Origin: CBDBZL01 sp031399025
Lineage (GTDB): Bacteria > Pseudomonadota > Alphaproteobacteria > Sphingomonadales > Sphingomonadaceae
Direction: 5' to 3'
Assembly (NCBI GenBank): GCA_031399025.1
Contig: JANNOJ010000024.1
Location: 1 to 64,000 of the forward strand
Length of the DNA stretch: 64,000 bases
Shown here: positions 30,341 to 40,520 of the stretch, piece by piece
Position numbering within the stretch: the stretch's first letter is position 1
Layout of the letters: the number at the start of each line of letters is the position of its first letter
The notes under the pieces: model-generated
The model's input: only the letters and a program-made list of their open reading frames with translations
Database searches by the model: none
What the model was told of the DNA's origin: nothing
Made by a program: the position numbers and the translations under genes

Positions 30341-31819
30341 TTAGGCGGTGACTCGGGCGGGCGCAAGCAGGTGGCGCGGCGGCGGCACCAGCTTGCCCGG
30401 ATTGAGCAGGCCGCGCGGATCGAGCGCCTGCTTGACCTGTCGCATCAACGCCAGATGGACCGGATCGCCCAGCCGGGCCAGTTCGTCGCGCTTCGACTGG
30501 CCGATGCCGTGCTCGGCGCTGATCGAACCTTGCCACGCTGTCACCAGGTCGTGGACGAAGGCGCTGATTTCCTTGTCTGCGTTGGCCTCCCACGCGCCGC
30601 GCGGCGCGCCGGCGGGCGCGAGCACGTTGAAGTGAACATTGCCATCGCCCAAATGGCCGAAGGCGATGGCGCGGGTGCCCGGGAAGGCGCGCTCCACCGC
30701 CGGTACCGCCGCGGCGACGAACTCGGCCATCTGCGCCACCGGCACCGAGATGTCGTGCTGCACCGCCGGGCCAAGCGCGCGCTGGGCGGGGGCGATTTCC
30801 TCGCGCAACGCCCAGAACGCCTCGGCCTGGGCCTCGTTCTGGGCGATGGTCGCATCCTCGACGAGGCCCGCCTCGAACGCGCTTTCCAGCAGGCTCTGGG
30901 CGAGGTCCGGAAGGCCGCGGGCGCCGCCGCGGCCGGCCACCAGCTCGACCAGGGCATGCCATTCATGCTCACCGCGCAAGGGCGCCCGGGCGCCCGGCGT
31001 ATGGGCGAGCACCGCCGCGAGGCTGTGGCCGGGGAGCACCTCGAAGCCTTCGAGCGCCTCGCCCGCGGCATCCTCGGCGCGAAGCAACAGGCGGCGCGCG
31101 TCGCGGATGTCGGCGAGGCCCGCCCACATGACCACGCGCTCGGATATCGCCGGCAGGAGCCGCAGGCTGGCGGCGGTGACGATGCCCAGCGTGCCTTCCG
31201 AGCCGATCAGCAGCTGCTTGAGGTCGAAGCCGCGATTGTCCTTCTTGAGATGCGCCAGCGCGTCGAACACACTGCCGTCGGCCAGCACGGCCTCCAGGCC
31301 CAGGACCTGCGCGCGCATCGAGCCGTGGCGCAGCACCTGGGTGCCGCCCGCATTGGTCGAGACCAGGCCGCCTACGGTGGCCGACCCTTTGCCGCCCAGG
31401 GTAAGCGGGAAGCGCCAGCCCTGGGCCGCCGCGCGCTCGTGCAGCGTTTGCAGCACCACGCCCGCCTCGCAGGTGATCTCGCCCGCGGCGGCATCGAAGT
31501 GGCGCACCGCGGTCATCCGCCGGAGCGAGAGCAGCAGCGCCGCCCCGCTGGCATCGGGCGTCGCCCCGCCCGACATGCCGCTGTTGCCGCCCTGGGGCAC
31601 GATGGGCACGCCGAATTCGCCGCACAATCGCACCAGCGCCGCGACCTCGGCGGTGGAACCCGGCGATGCCAGCGCCAGCGCGCTGCCGGTGAACCGCCCG
31701 CGCCAGTCGGTCAGCCACGGCTCGACCAGCTCGGGATCGCGGGTCAGCCCGCGTTCGCCCAGCAGCGCCTGCGCCGCTTCGAGGAAGGTCGCCGTTCGCA
31801 CGGGAAGCTGCATATTCAT
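30341..31819 (-). CDS. FAD-linked hydroxyacid dehydrogenase, GlcD/D-2-hydroxyglutarate type
   Basis: A 492-residue flavoprotein with an N-terminal FAD_binding_4 domain (I-V-P-Q-G-G-N-S-G-M-S-G-G, G-G-L-V-S-T-N-A-G-G-T) and a C-terminal FAD-oxidase domain (F-G-H-L-G-D-G-N-V-H-F-N, S-A-E-H-G-I-G-Q). These place it with D-2-hydroxyglutarate or D-lactate dehydrogenases, which pass electrons to a carrier. The exact acid cannot be named. The start at 31819 is chosen over the longer frame because it begins where family similarity begins. Confidence 0.85.
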   Translation of the reverse strand: MNMQLPVRTATFLEAAQALLGERGLTRDPELVEPWLTDWRGRFTGSALALASPGSTAEVAALVRLCGEFGVPIVPQGGNSGMSGGATPDASGAALLLSLRRMTAVRHFDAAAGEITCEAGVVLQTLHERAAAQGWRFPLTLGGKGSATVGGLVSTNAGGTQVLRHGSMRAQVLGLEAVLADGSVFDALAHLKKDNRGFDLKQLLIGSEGTLGIVTAASLRLLPAISERVVMWAGLADIRDARRLLLRAEDAAGEALEGFEVLPGHSLAAVLAHTPGARAPLRGEHEWHALVELVAGRGGARGLPDLAQSLLESAFEAGLVEDATIAQNEAQAEAFWALREEIAPAQRALGPAVQHDISVPVAQMAEFVAAAVPAVERAFPGTRAIAFGHLGDGNVHFNVLAPAGAPRGAWEANADKEISAFVHDLVTAWQGSISAEHGIGQSKRDELARLGDPVHLALMRQVKQALDPRGLLNPGKLVPPPRHLLAPARVTA

Positions 31820-31956
31820 CACGCCACAGCTGTGCCAGCGCCGGCGACCCTTGCCAAGAGCCAAGCGAAGGTTAAGCCGACATTCAATCGCGCGCCCCGA
31901 CTGCGACGTGATCAGCCGCGGCACAAGGGGGTGGCGCGCGACATGAGCCACCATAG

Positions 31957-32553
31957 ATGACCAGCCTTGCCGCCCACTTCTACCCGCTCGCGTTGCTCCT
32001 GCCGGCCCTCGTCGGCTCGGTCGGCCAGCGCGCGAGCGTGGAGGAACCCAGGGGCGGCGCGGTGGCGCATGCCGCGCCCGAGCAATCCTCGCCTGCGCTT
32101 GGCCTGAGGGCGGACGATTCGGCTGCCGCGCTGCGCGTTCTCGAAGGCGCCCACAGCCCGCCGCCGCAGAACCAGGTGCGCATCGACAGCCGGGTGATCG
32201 TGCGCATCTCGCCCAGCCCCGAGGCCCAGCGCGAGCGGATGCTCGCCGCGCTTCCGCGCCGGCAGCTCAGGACTGCCTATGACGAGGTCGATCACGGCGA
32301 ATGCGTCGCCATCGAGCAGATCGCCGGGGTCGAGCCCGCCGCCGACGACCGCCTGCTGCTGTTCCTGCGCGATCGCCGGGTGCTTGCGGCCGCCCTCGAG
32401 CGTTCGTGCAGCGCCCGGGCGTTCTACTCCGGCTTCTACGTCGAGCGCAACCAGGACGGCCAGCTGTGCGTCGCGCGCGATCGGCTGCAATCGCGCTCCG
32501 GGGCAAGCTGCCAGGTGGAGGAGATCCATCGCCTCGTGGCGGTGCGCGACTGA
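31957..32553 (+). CDS. Hypothetical exported protein
   Basis: A 198-residue protein with no recognised family. The N-terminus (L-A-A-H-F-Y-P-L-A-L-L-L-P-A-L-V-G) looks like a signal peptide or membrane anchor. The mature part is Arg- and Glu-rich and has four Cys: E-C-V in the middle, then S-C-S, L-C-V and S-C-Q near the end, which might form disulfides outside the cytoplasm. It is divergent from the FAD dehydrogenase gene and precedes the RNA helicase. Confidence 0.65.
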   Translation: MTSLAAHFYPLALLLPALVGSVGQRASVEEPRGGAVAHAAPEQSSPALGLRADDSAAALRVLEGAHSPPPQNQVRIDSRVIVRISPSPEAQRERMLAALPRRQLRTAYDEVDHGECVAIEQIAGVEPAADDRLLLFLRDRRVLAAALERSCSARAFYSGFYVERNQDGQLCVARDRLQSRSGASCQVEEIHRLVAVRD

Positions 32554-32598
32554 GGCTCGGTTCGGTCGCGCAAACCCGGCCGCAATCCAGCCATAATG

Positions 32599-32627
32599 TT
32601 GACTTTTGCCGGTGCTGCTGCATAGGG
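32599..32627 (+). promoter_or_regulatory. Possible sigma-70 promoter of the RNA helicase gene
   Basis: TTGACT at 32599-32604 is followed after about 16-17 bases by CATAGG or ATAGGG, a weak -10 match. It lies about 95 bases before the helicase start codon, so it would give a moderately long leader. Support is limited to the good -35 match and position. Confidence 0.3.
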
Positions 32628-32721
32628 CGTGGGAATCGCAATCGCCCGCGGCACCGGTGCGCCTGATCGCCCGGCCAGCCTCGCGCCGCGGTTCCTGGCG
32701 CCATCGGACAGTTGCACTTCT

Positions 32722-34173
<1,452 letters not shown>

Positions 34174-34205
34174 GCAGCGGGTGGAGGCCGGGCAGCATCG
34201 CCTGG

Positions 34206-35948
34206 CTACTGCGCCGGCACCGCCGCGCCGCGGTCGGGCGCGACCACCCCCGAGGCGCGGCCCGTGCGGCTCACCCTGATCCATTCGAGCACGCATAGCG
34301 CTACGGCGAACAGACCGATCAGCATGGTGAACACGAACACGTAGTGGTATCCGCGCGCCTCGATCATCTGGCCCAGCGCGCCGCGGCCCAAAGTGCCCAC
34401 CAGCAGCGTCAGCGAAGCGAGCAGGGCGTATTGCACCGCGCTGTAGCCCTTCGCCACGATGCTGGAGAGCCAGGCGATATAGGCCGCTCCGGCAATGCCG
34501 ATGGCCAGGTTCTCAGCCCCGATGGTGATCATCAGCCGCGCCAGCCGCTCGCTGCCGCCGGGGAACTGGAGCACCGCCCAGGTGAAGCCCGTCGCATCGG
34601 CCACCGCCTGCATCCGCGCGCCGCCCAGCGCAAGGTCGGCGTAGAGCAGGTTGGTGAGCGCAGCGAGCAGCGCGCCCAGCGTGAGCGTGAACATGCGGCC
34701 GAGCACCGTGATCATCCACCCGCCCAGCGCCAGTCCGAGGACGATGGCGCCCACCCCGAAGAACTTGGAGGCCACCGCCACCTCGTCATTGGTGTAGTTC
34801 AATTCGCCGAGGTAGAACGGATAGGCGAAGGTCCCCCAGATCGCATCGGTGATGCGGTAGGTGAGCACCAGCGCCAGGATCAGCACCAGCGACCAGCCCA
34901 TCCGGCCGACGAACTCGACCAGCGGCAGGACCAGCGCGCGGTAGAGATGGTCGGCCACCGCGCCGCCGGTGGCCGGCAGCTCGGTCCTTTCGGCGAAGAC
35001 GTGGCGCCCTTCCCGCTTCAGCTTGACCAGCCAGGCGGCGATGAAGGCGGGCAGCACGATGGTGGCGAGCACGATCAGCGGGCCGTAGGTCGCGGTGAAC
35101 AGCGTCGGGTCGGGCCGGTCCTCGGGCAGCGCGGTCATCGAGCGGACCATGAACACGAGCACGGTGCCGATGGCCCAGGCCCACAGCAGGCCGACCGCGA
35201 GCAGCGCCCAGGTCCGCACGCGCGGGACGATTTCGCCCGGCTCGTAGAGCGTGCGGCGGTCAGCCTCGGTGGCCAGGGCCTCGCTCGCCCTTGTGCCGCG
35301 CTCGACATCGGCATCGGGTGCGAACAGCCCGGCAATGCCGATCGCCAGCATGACGGCGCCCATCATCACATAGGTCTGCGGCCAGCCGATCCGCTCGGCG
35401 ATGATGAGGCCGAGCGCGCCGCCCACCAGCGCGGCCAGGCGGAAGCCGACCTGGGTGACGGTGGAGAGCATGTCGATCGTCGCCTCCTCGTCGGCCACGT
35501 CGATGCGCCAGGCGTTGATGACGATGTCCTGCGTGGCCGAGGCGAAGGCGCCGATCGCCGCCAGCAGGGAGAACCAGCCCAGCGAGGAGCGCGGATCGAG
35601 CGCCGCCAGCGTCACCAGCACCAGGCCGATCGCCAGCTGCATCGGCGCGATCCACTGCTTGCGCTTGCCCAGCCGCCTGAGCCCTGGAATATCCACCCGG
35701 TCGACCAGCGGCGACCACAGGAACTGGAAGGCATAGGCCAGGCCGATGAGCGAGAACACGCCCATCGTCTCGAGGTCCACCTCGGCCTCGCTCAGCCAGG
35801 CGTAGAGCGTGCCCAGGAACAGCGCGAAGGGCAGCCCGCTGGCAAAGCCGAACAGCGCCATGAAGGCGGTCTTGCGGTTGCCGAGCGCGCGCAGCACCTC
35901 GCGCCAACCGGGCTTGCGCGGCTTACCTTGGGCAATTGCATCAACCAT
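34206..35948 (-). CDS. AmpG-like MFS permease
   Basis: A 580-residue membrane protein with about 14 hydrophobic segments, of the AmpG type that imports anhydromuropeptides for cell-wall recycling. N-terminal signatures include G-F-A-S-G-L-P-F-A-L-F-L-G-T-L and A-S-A-T-Q-D-I-V-I-N-A-W-R-I-D. A soluble loop of ~50 residues lies after helix 6. The start at 35948 (M-V-D-A-I-A-Q-G) is chosen; the longer frame adds an Arg-rich run. No ampC or ampD is near. Confidence 0.85.
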   Translation of the reverse strand: MVDAIAQGKPRKPGWREVLRALGNRKTAFMALFGFASGLPFALFLGTLYAWLSEAEVDLETMGVFSLIGLAYAFQFLWSPLVDRVDIPGLRRLGKRKQWIAPMQLAIGLVLVTLAALDPRSSLGWFSLLAAIGAFASATQDIVINAWRIDVADEEATIDMLSTVTQVGFRLAALVGGALGLIIAERIGWPQTYVMMGAVMLAIGIAGLFAPDADVERGTRASEALATEADRRTLYEPGEIVPRVRTWALLAVGLLWAWAIGTVLVFMVRSMTALPEDRPDPTLFTATYGPLIVLATIVLPAFIAAWLVKLKREGRHVFAERTELPATGGAVADHLYRALVLPLVEFVGRMGWSLVLILALVLTYRITDAIWGTFAYPFYLGELNYTNDEVAVASKFFGVGAIVLGLALGGWMITVLGRMFTLTLGALLAALTNLLYADLALGGARMQAVADATGFTWAVLQFPGGSERLARLMITIGAENLAIGIAGAAYIAWLSSIVAKGYSAVQYALLASLTLLVGTLGRGALGQMIEARGYHYVFVFTMLIGLFAVALCVLEWIRVSRTGRASGVVAPDRGAAVPAQ

Positions 35949-36093
35949 GCGGGTCTTTCCGGTTGTCCGCCGCCGCCGGCGACACCTTCGTGCTATCGCC
36001 AGCTTCATGGCTCAGAGCTGACCATGGCACAATGGCACGCCGGTGGCTGCCCCCGGCTTGGCGGATCGGCACCGCGCGGCTATGCGAGGCGCG

Positions 36094-36858
36094 ATGATCG
36101 AGCAACCGCGAGAAGGCGAGCGCATCGCCAAGCTGCTGGCGCGCGCGGGCGTGGCCAGTCGGCGCGAGGTGGAGCGCATGATCGCCGCAGGCCGGGTGGC
36201 GATCGGCGGCAAGGTGCTCGATACGCCCGCCACCGTGCTGCCATCCTTGCGCGGGGTGACGGTGGACGGCAAGCCCGTCGCCAGCCCCGAGCGCACCCGA
36301 TTGTTCCGCTTCCACAAGCCCGCCGGGCTCATCACCGCCGAGCGCGACCCCGCCGGGCGGCCGACCATCTACGATGCGCTGCGCAACGCGTTGCCGCCAG
36401 CCGCGCCGCGGGTGATGCCCATCGGCCGGCTCGATTTCGCGACCGAGGGCCTGTTGCTGCTCACCAACGATGGCGAACTCAAGCGCACGCTCGAACTGCC
36501 GGCCAGCGGCGTGCCGCGCAGCTATCGCGCGCGCGCGTTCGGCGCGGTCAGCCAGGCCCAGCTGGAGGAGCTGATCGAGGGCATCACCATCGAAGGGATG
36601 TATTACAGCCGGATCGATGCCAATCTGGAACGGCGGACCGGGCGCAATCAGTGGATCGAACTGACGCTGACCGAGGGCAAGAACCGCGAGGTGCGCCGCG
36701 TGCTGGAACACCTGGGGCTGAAGGTCTCGCGGCTCCTGCGCACCGGCTACGGTCCATTCGTGCTGGGCAACCTGCCGCGCGGCGCGGCGGACGAGGTGAA
36801 GAAGGAGGAGCTGGAACGCTTCGTCGCCACGCTCGCCAAGCCGGCGAACGGCAGTTGA
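36094..36858 (+). CDS. Pseudouridine synthase, RsuA/RluB family
   Basis: A 254-residue rRNA modification enzyme. An N-terminal S4 RNA-binding domain (R-I-A-K-L-L-A-R-A-G-V-A-S-R-R-E) precedes the catalytic domain, whose active Asp lies in G-R-L-D-F-A-T-E-G-L-L-L-L-T-N-D. It is probably RluB, acting on 23S rRNA, but RsuA or RluE cannot be excluded. The start may be 36082 or 36094. Its TGA overlaps the rsmD ATG by one base. Confidence 0.9.
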   Translation: MIEQPREGERIAKLLARAGVASRREVERMIAAGRVAIGGKVLDTPATVLPSLRGVTVDGKPVASPERTRLFRFHKPAGLITAERDPAGRPTIYDALRNALPPAAPRVMPIGRLDFATEGLLLLTNDGELKRTLELPASGVPRSYRARAFGAVSQAQLEELIEGITIEGMYYSRIDANLERRTGRNQWIELTLTEGKNREVRRVLEHLGLKVSRLLRTGYGPFVLGNLPRGAADEVKKEELERFVATLAKPANGS

Positions 36859-37409
36859 TGCGCATCATCGCCGGCGAATGGCGGCGGCGGCTGTTGCGCG
36901 CGCCGCCCGGCGAGGCCACCCGGCCTTCCGCCGACCGCACGCGCGAGACCTTGTTTTCGATGCTGGCGAGCCGGCTGGGAACCTTCGACGGGCTGAGCGT
37001 CGCCGACCTGTTCGCCGGCTCGGGCGCGCTGGGCCTGGAAGCTCTTTCCCGCGGTGCGGCGACCTGCCTGTTCGTGGACCAGGAGGCGGCCGCGATCCGG
37101 GCATTGCGCGACAACATCGCCGCACTGCGCGCCCAGGCGCGCTGCACGGTGCAGGCGGGTTCGGTACTAGCGCTCGGCCCGGCGAGGGTGGCGTACGATC
37201 TGATCCTGCTCGATCCACCCTACGGCACGAATGCGGGCGCGGTGGCGATCGACCGGCTGGCGCGGCTCGGCTGGATCGGTCCCGCCACCTGGGTCGCGCT
37301 CGAGACCGGCCGCAAGGACCAGGTGACGGTCCGCGCCGTCGTCCTCGAGAACGAACGCCAGGTGGGTTCCGCCCGGCTGTGGCTGTTCCGCCCGCCCGAT
37401 GCGGCGTGA
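36858..37409 (+). CDS. rsmD: 16S rRNA (guanine966-N2)-methyltransferase
   Basis: A 183-residue SAM-dependent methyltransferase acting on 16S rRNA. The SAM-binding motif is D-L-F-A-G-S-G-A-L-G-L-E-A-L-S-R-G-A and the catalytic motif is L-L-D-P-P-Y-G. The N-terminus M-R-I-I-A-G-E-W-R-R-R matches the family, which fixes the start at 36858. The very long open frame from 34344 in the same frame is mostly an antisense shadow of the AmpG-like gene. Coupled to the pseudouridine synthase by TGATG. Confidence 0.94.
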   Translation: MRIIAGEWRRRLLRAPPGEATRPSADRTRETLFSMLASRLGTFDGLSVADLFAGSGALGLEALSRGAATCLFVDQEAAAIRALRDNIAALRAQARCTVQAGSVLALGPARVAYDLILLDPPYGTNAGAVAIDRLARLGWIGPATWVALETGRKDQVTVRAVVLENERQVGSARLWLFRPPDAA

Positions 37410-37473
37410 TCCGCCGTGGGAGCGAACGCGCAGGCTTGCGCCGCCCCCGCGAAAACCGGCGTTACGGGCTCAG

Positions 37474-37956
37474 CTATTCGCCGGATTCCCCGGGGTTGCG
37501 GCAACTGTCCCGCAGCCGCCTGGTGCACAGCGGATAGTCGCGGTTCATGGCCGATGGGGGAGGTGGGCCCATATTGCCGGCCAGGCGCGGGTCAGAGCGC
37601 GCGGGAGCGCCAGGCGAACCCGATGCTGCGACGCGGCGCTCGGCTGGTGCGGAAGTGGCCTGGAGCGAACCGGTCGTTGCCGCGGGGCGCCCCGCAGTGG
37701 TGGCCGTTTCGGGTCGGCGCTGAGATTGCGCACCGGGGCCGGTCGGCGACGTCTGCGCATCCGGGGCCGAGCGCCGGCTCTGCGCGTCGGCGCTGGACGT
37801 TTGGGTCTGGCCGGCGGCTGGTGGCAGCGGTGTTTGCGCACCGGGTTGGGAGCGCGCGGGCAAGTCCGGCGCGGGCTTCCCGGGATCCTGGGCGGCAAGG
37901 GTGAGGGGCGCGCCGAGCAACAGGGCAGCAGCTCCGGCAATCAGATATTGGCGCAT
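37474..37956 (-). CDS. Hypothetical low-complexity exported protein
   Basis: A 160-residue protein with a clear signal peptide (Y-L-I-A-G-A-A-A-L-L-L-G-A-P-L-T-L-A-A) and a mature part dominated by Pro, Ala, Ser, Thr, Gln and Arg, presumably disordered. Two Cys (L-C-T-R-R-L-R-D-S-C) near the C-terminus could form a disulfide. No family is recognised. It lies between rsmD and the divergent uvrD gene. Coding is plausible but not certain in such GC-rich sequence. Confidence 0.55.
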   Translation of the reverse strand: MRQYLIAGAAALLLGAPLTLAAQDPGKPAPDLPARSQPGAQTPLPPAAGQTQTSSADAQSRRSAPDAQTSPTGPGAQSQRRPETATTAGRPAATTGSLQATSAPAERRVAASGSPGAPARSDPRLAGNMGPPPPSAMNRDYPLCTRRLRDSCRNPGESGE

Positions 37957-38074
37957 GGTAAAACAGTCCTTTAGGCTCGATCATCCGTCTAAAGCCCCTG
38001 CCGGTCCCGGCGGTTCCCCCGGCGCGAACGGGGCAGGGTTGCGCGGGTCTCCGGCGTTCACTAGCTGTTCGCAG

Positions 38075-40402
38075 GTGACCGAGGTCGTGATCCCCCCTGC
38101 CGGCGCTCCGGCCACGGCGTCCGCCAGGGCGTCCGCGAATGCTCCGCTCTGGCTGGAACGGCTCAACCCGCCGCAGCGCGAGGCGGTGCTGGCCACCGAG
38201 GGCCCGGTGCTGATGCTGGCGGGCGCGGGCACGGGCAAGACCGCCGCGCTCACCGCGCGCCTCGCCTGGCTGGTCGGCACCCGGCTGGCCTGGCCGAGCG
38301 AGATTCTGTGCGTCACCTTCACCAACCGTGCTGCGCGCGAAATGCGCGAGCGCGTCGGCCGGCTGATCGGCGATGCGGTGGAGGGCATGCCGTGGCTGGG
38401 CACCTTCCATGCGATTTGCGCCAGGATGCTCCGCCGTCACGCCGAACTGGTGGGGTTGCAGAGCAATTACACGATCATCGATACCGACGATCAATTGCGG
38501 CTGTTGAAGGCGCTGATCGTCGAGCAGGACCTCGACGAGAAGCGCTGGCCCGCGCGCCAGCTCGCCGGGCTGATCGACGCCTGGAAGAACCGCGGTCTCA
38601 ACCCCGCCGATCTCGACGCGGCCGACAACGAGGCCTTCGCCAACGGCAAGGGCCGGCGGCTCTACGAGCTTTACCAGGCGCGTTTGAAGACCCTCAACGC
38701 CTGCGATTTCGGCGATCTGCTGCTGCACATGCTCAACATCCTTAAGCGCCACGGTGACGTGCTCGAGCAGTACCAGCGGCGCTTCAAGTACATCATGGTG
38801 GACGAGTATCAGGACACCAACGCGGTGCAGTATCTGTGGCTGCGGCTGCTGGCGCAGGAGCGGCGCAACCTGTGCGTGGTGGGAGACGATGACCAGTCGA
38901 TCTATTCCTGGCGCGGCGCGGAGGTGGCCAATATCTTGCGCTTCGAGAAGGATTTCCCCGGCGCCAAGGTGATCCGGCTGGAGCAGAACTACCGATCCAC
39001 GCCGCAGATTCTGGCTGCCGCCTCGGGCCTCATCGCCGCCAATTCGCAGCGCCTGGGCAAGACGCTGTGGACCGACCTGCATGCGGGCGAGCCGGTGCGC
39101 GTCGTCGGAGTGTGGGACGCGCCCGAGGAAGCGCGCCGGGTGGGCGAGGAGATCGAGCGGATCGAGCGCGAGGGAGCGTCGCTGGAGCAGGTCGCGATCC
39201 TGGTGCGCGCACAACATCAAACGCGCGAGTTCGAGGACCGCTTCATCCAGGTCGGCCTCAATTATCGCATCATCGGCGGTTTCCGCTTCTACGAGCGCGC
39301 CGAGATCCGCGATGCGCTCGCTTATCTGCGCGTCATCGCCCAGCCGGCCGACGACCTCGCCTTCGAGCGCATCCACAACCAGCCCAAGCGCGGCCTGGGC
39401 GCCAAGGCACTGGAGGCGATCCACCGCCACGCCCGCGCCACCGGCCTGCCGCTCGCCGCGGCGGCGCTGGAACTGGCCGATACCGACGAACTGCCCGGCC
39501 GGGCGCGCGGCACCATCGGCAAGCTCATGCGCGGGTTCCTCAGGTGGCGCGACCTGGTCGATACCGTCACCCCCGCCGAACTGCTGCGCACCGTGCTCGA
39601 CGAATGCGGTTACGACGCCATGCTCGCCGCCGACCGCACTGCCGAAGGCGCCGGGCGGGCCGACAACCTCGTCGAGCTCGCCCGGGCGATGGAGGAATAC
39701 GACACCCTCGGCGATTTCCTGGAGCACGTGTCGCTGGTGATGGACAACGATCGCGGCGACGGGGGCGAGAAGGTCACCATCATGACCATGCACGCGGCCA
39801 AGGGGCTGGAGTTCGACCATGTGTTCCTGCCCGGCTGGGAGGAAAGCGTGTTCCCCAGCCAGCGCGCGCTCGACCAAGGCGGGCTGGCCGCGCTCGAGGA
39901 GGAGCGCCGCCTGGCCTATGTGGCGATCACCCGCGCCCGGCGGCGCTGCACCATCCTATACGCCGCCAACCGGCGCATCTACGGCCAGTGGGCCAGCTCG
40001 ATCCCGTCGCGCTTCATCGAGGAGCTGCCGGCCGAGCACATCGCAGCCCAAACCACCATGACCGGCGGCGCCTCGCTGTGGCGCGCCAACTGGAGCGAGA
40101 CCGAAGACCCCTTCGCTCATCTCGCCACCGCTCGCCCCGAGCGCGCCCAGCACCGCGGCCCCGGCTGGCAGCGCGCGATCGCCACCGGCTACGAGACCGC
40201 CCCGCAGCGGATCCGGGAAACCACGCGCAGCGCCGCCAGCTTCGCCGCCCAGCCGCGCGGCGACCTCGCCCCGGGCGTGCGCGTGTTCCACGACAAGTTC
40301 GGCTATGGCGAGGTGGTGGGGCAGGACGGCAACAAGCTCGAGATCGAGTTCGAGCTGAGCGGCCGCAAGCGGGTGATCGACAGCTTCGTCAAGCCGGAAT
40401 GA
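38075..40402 (+). CDS. uvrD: ATP-dependent DNA helicase UvrD/PcrA
   Basis: A 775-residue superfamily 1A helicase for excision and mismatch repair and replication-fork clearing. Motifs in order: A-G-A-G-T-G-K-T-A-A-L-T, D-E-Y-Q-D-T-N, G-D-D-D-Q-S-I-Y-S-W-R-G-A, V-T-I-M-T-M-H-A-A-K-G-L-E-F-D-H and Y-V-A-I-T-R-A-R. The C-terminal ~70 residues contain the UvrD/PcrA Tudor-like RNA-polymerase-binding fold (F-H-D-K-F-G-Y-G-E-V-V). The GTG at 38075 is the likely start. Confidence 0.93.
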   Translation: MTEVVIPPAGAPATASARASANAPLWLERLNPPQREAVLATEGPVLMLAGAGTGKTAALTARLAWLVGTRLAWPSEILCVTFTNRAAREMRERVGRLIGDAVEGMPWLGTFHAICARMLRRHAELVGLQSNYTIIDTDDQLRLLKALIVEQDLDEKRWPARQLAGLIDAWKNRGLNPADLDAADNEAFANGKGRRLYELYQARLKTLNACDFGDLLLHMLNILKRHGDVLEQYQRRFKYIMVDEYQDTNAVQYLWLRLLAQERRNLCVVGDDDQSIYSWRGAEVANILRFEKDFPGAKVIRLEQNYRSTPQILAAASGLIAANSQRLGKTLWTDLHAGEPVRVVGVWDAPEEARRVGEEIERIEREGASLEQVAILVRAQHQTREFEDRFIQVGLNYRIIGGFRFYERAEIRDALAYLRVIAQPADDLAFERIHNQPKRGLGAKALEAIHRHARATGLPLAAAALELADTDELPGRARGTIGKLMRGFLRWRDLVDTVTPAELLRTVLDECGYDAMLAADRTAEGAGRADNLVELARAMEEYDTLGDFLEHVSLVMDNDRGDGGEKVTIMTMHAAKGLEFDHVFLPGWEESVFPSQRALDQGGLAALEEERRLAYVAITRARRRCTILYAANRRIYGQWASSIPSRFIEELPAEHIAAQTTMTGGASLWRANWSETEDPFAHLATARPERAQHRGPGWQRAIATGYETAPQRIRETTRSAASFAAQPRGDLAPGVRVFHDKFGYGEVVGQDGNKLEIEFELSGRKRVIDSFVKPE

Positions 40403-40520
40403 GTGGGCGGGCAGCGCCGGTGGCTCCACGCGCGGCAGCGCCGAGCGCGCGCGAACGGGGCCGACACGATGCTGTCATCTCTGGTGTGGATGCTGCATTC
40501 CCGTCAGCTGGAGTCAGGCG

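Noticed and set aside
34344..36857. Plus-strand open frame of over 800 codons upstream of rsmD
   Set aside because: It is antisense to the AmpG-like gene and overlaps the pseudouridine synthase in another frame. Only the last 183 codons (rsmD) match a family.
37592..39877. A 761-codon minus-strand frame opposite uvrD
   Set aside because: uvrD is unmistakable on the plus strand; the antisense frame has no motif.
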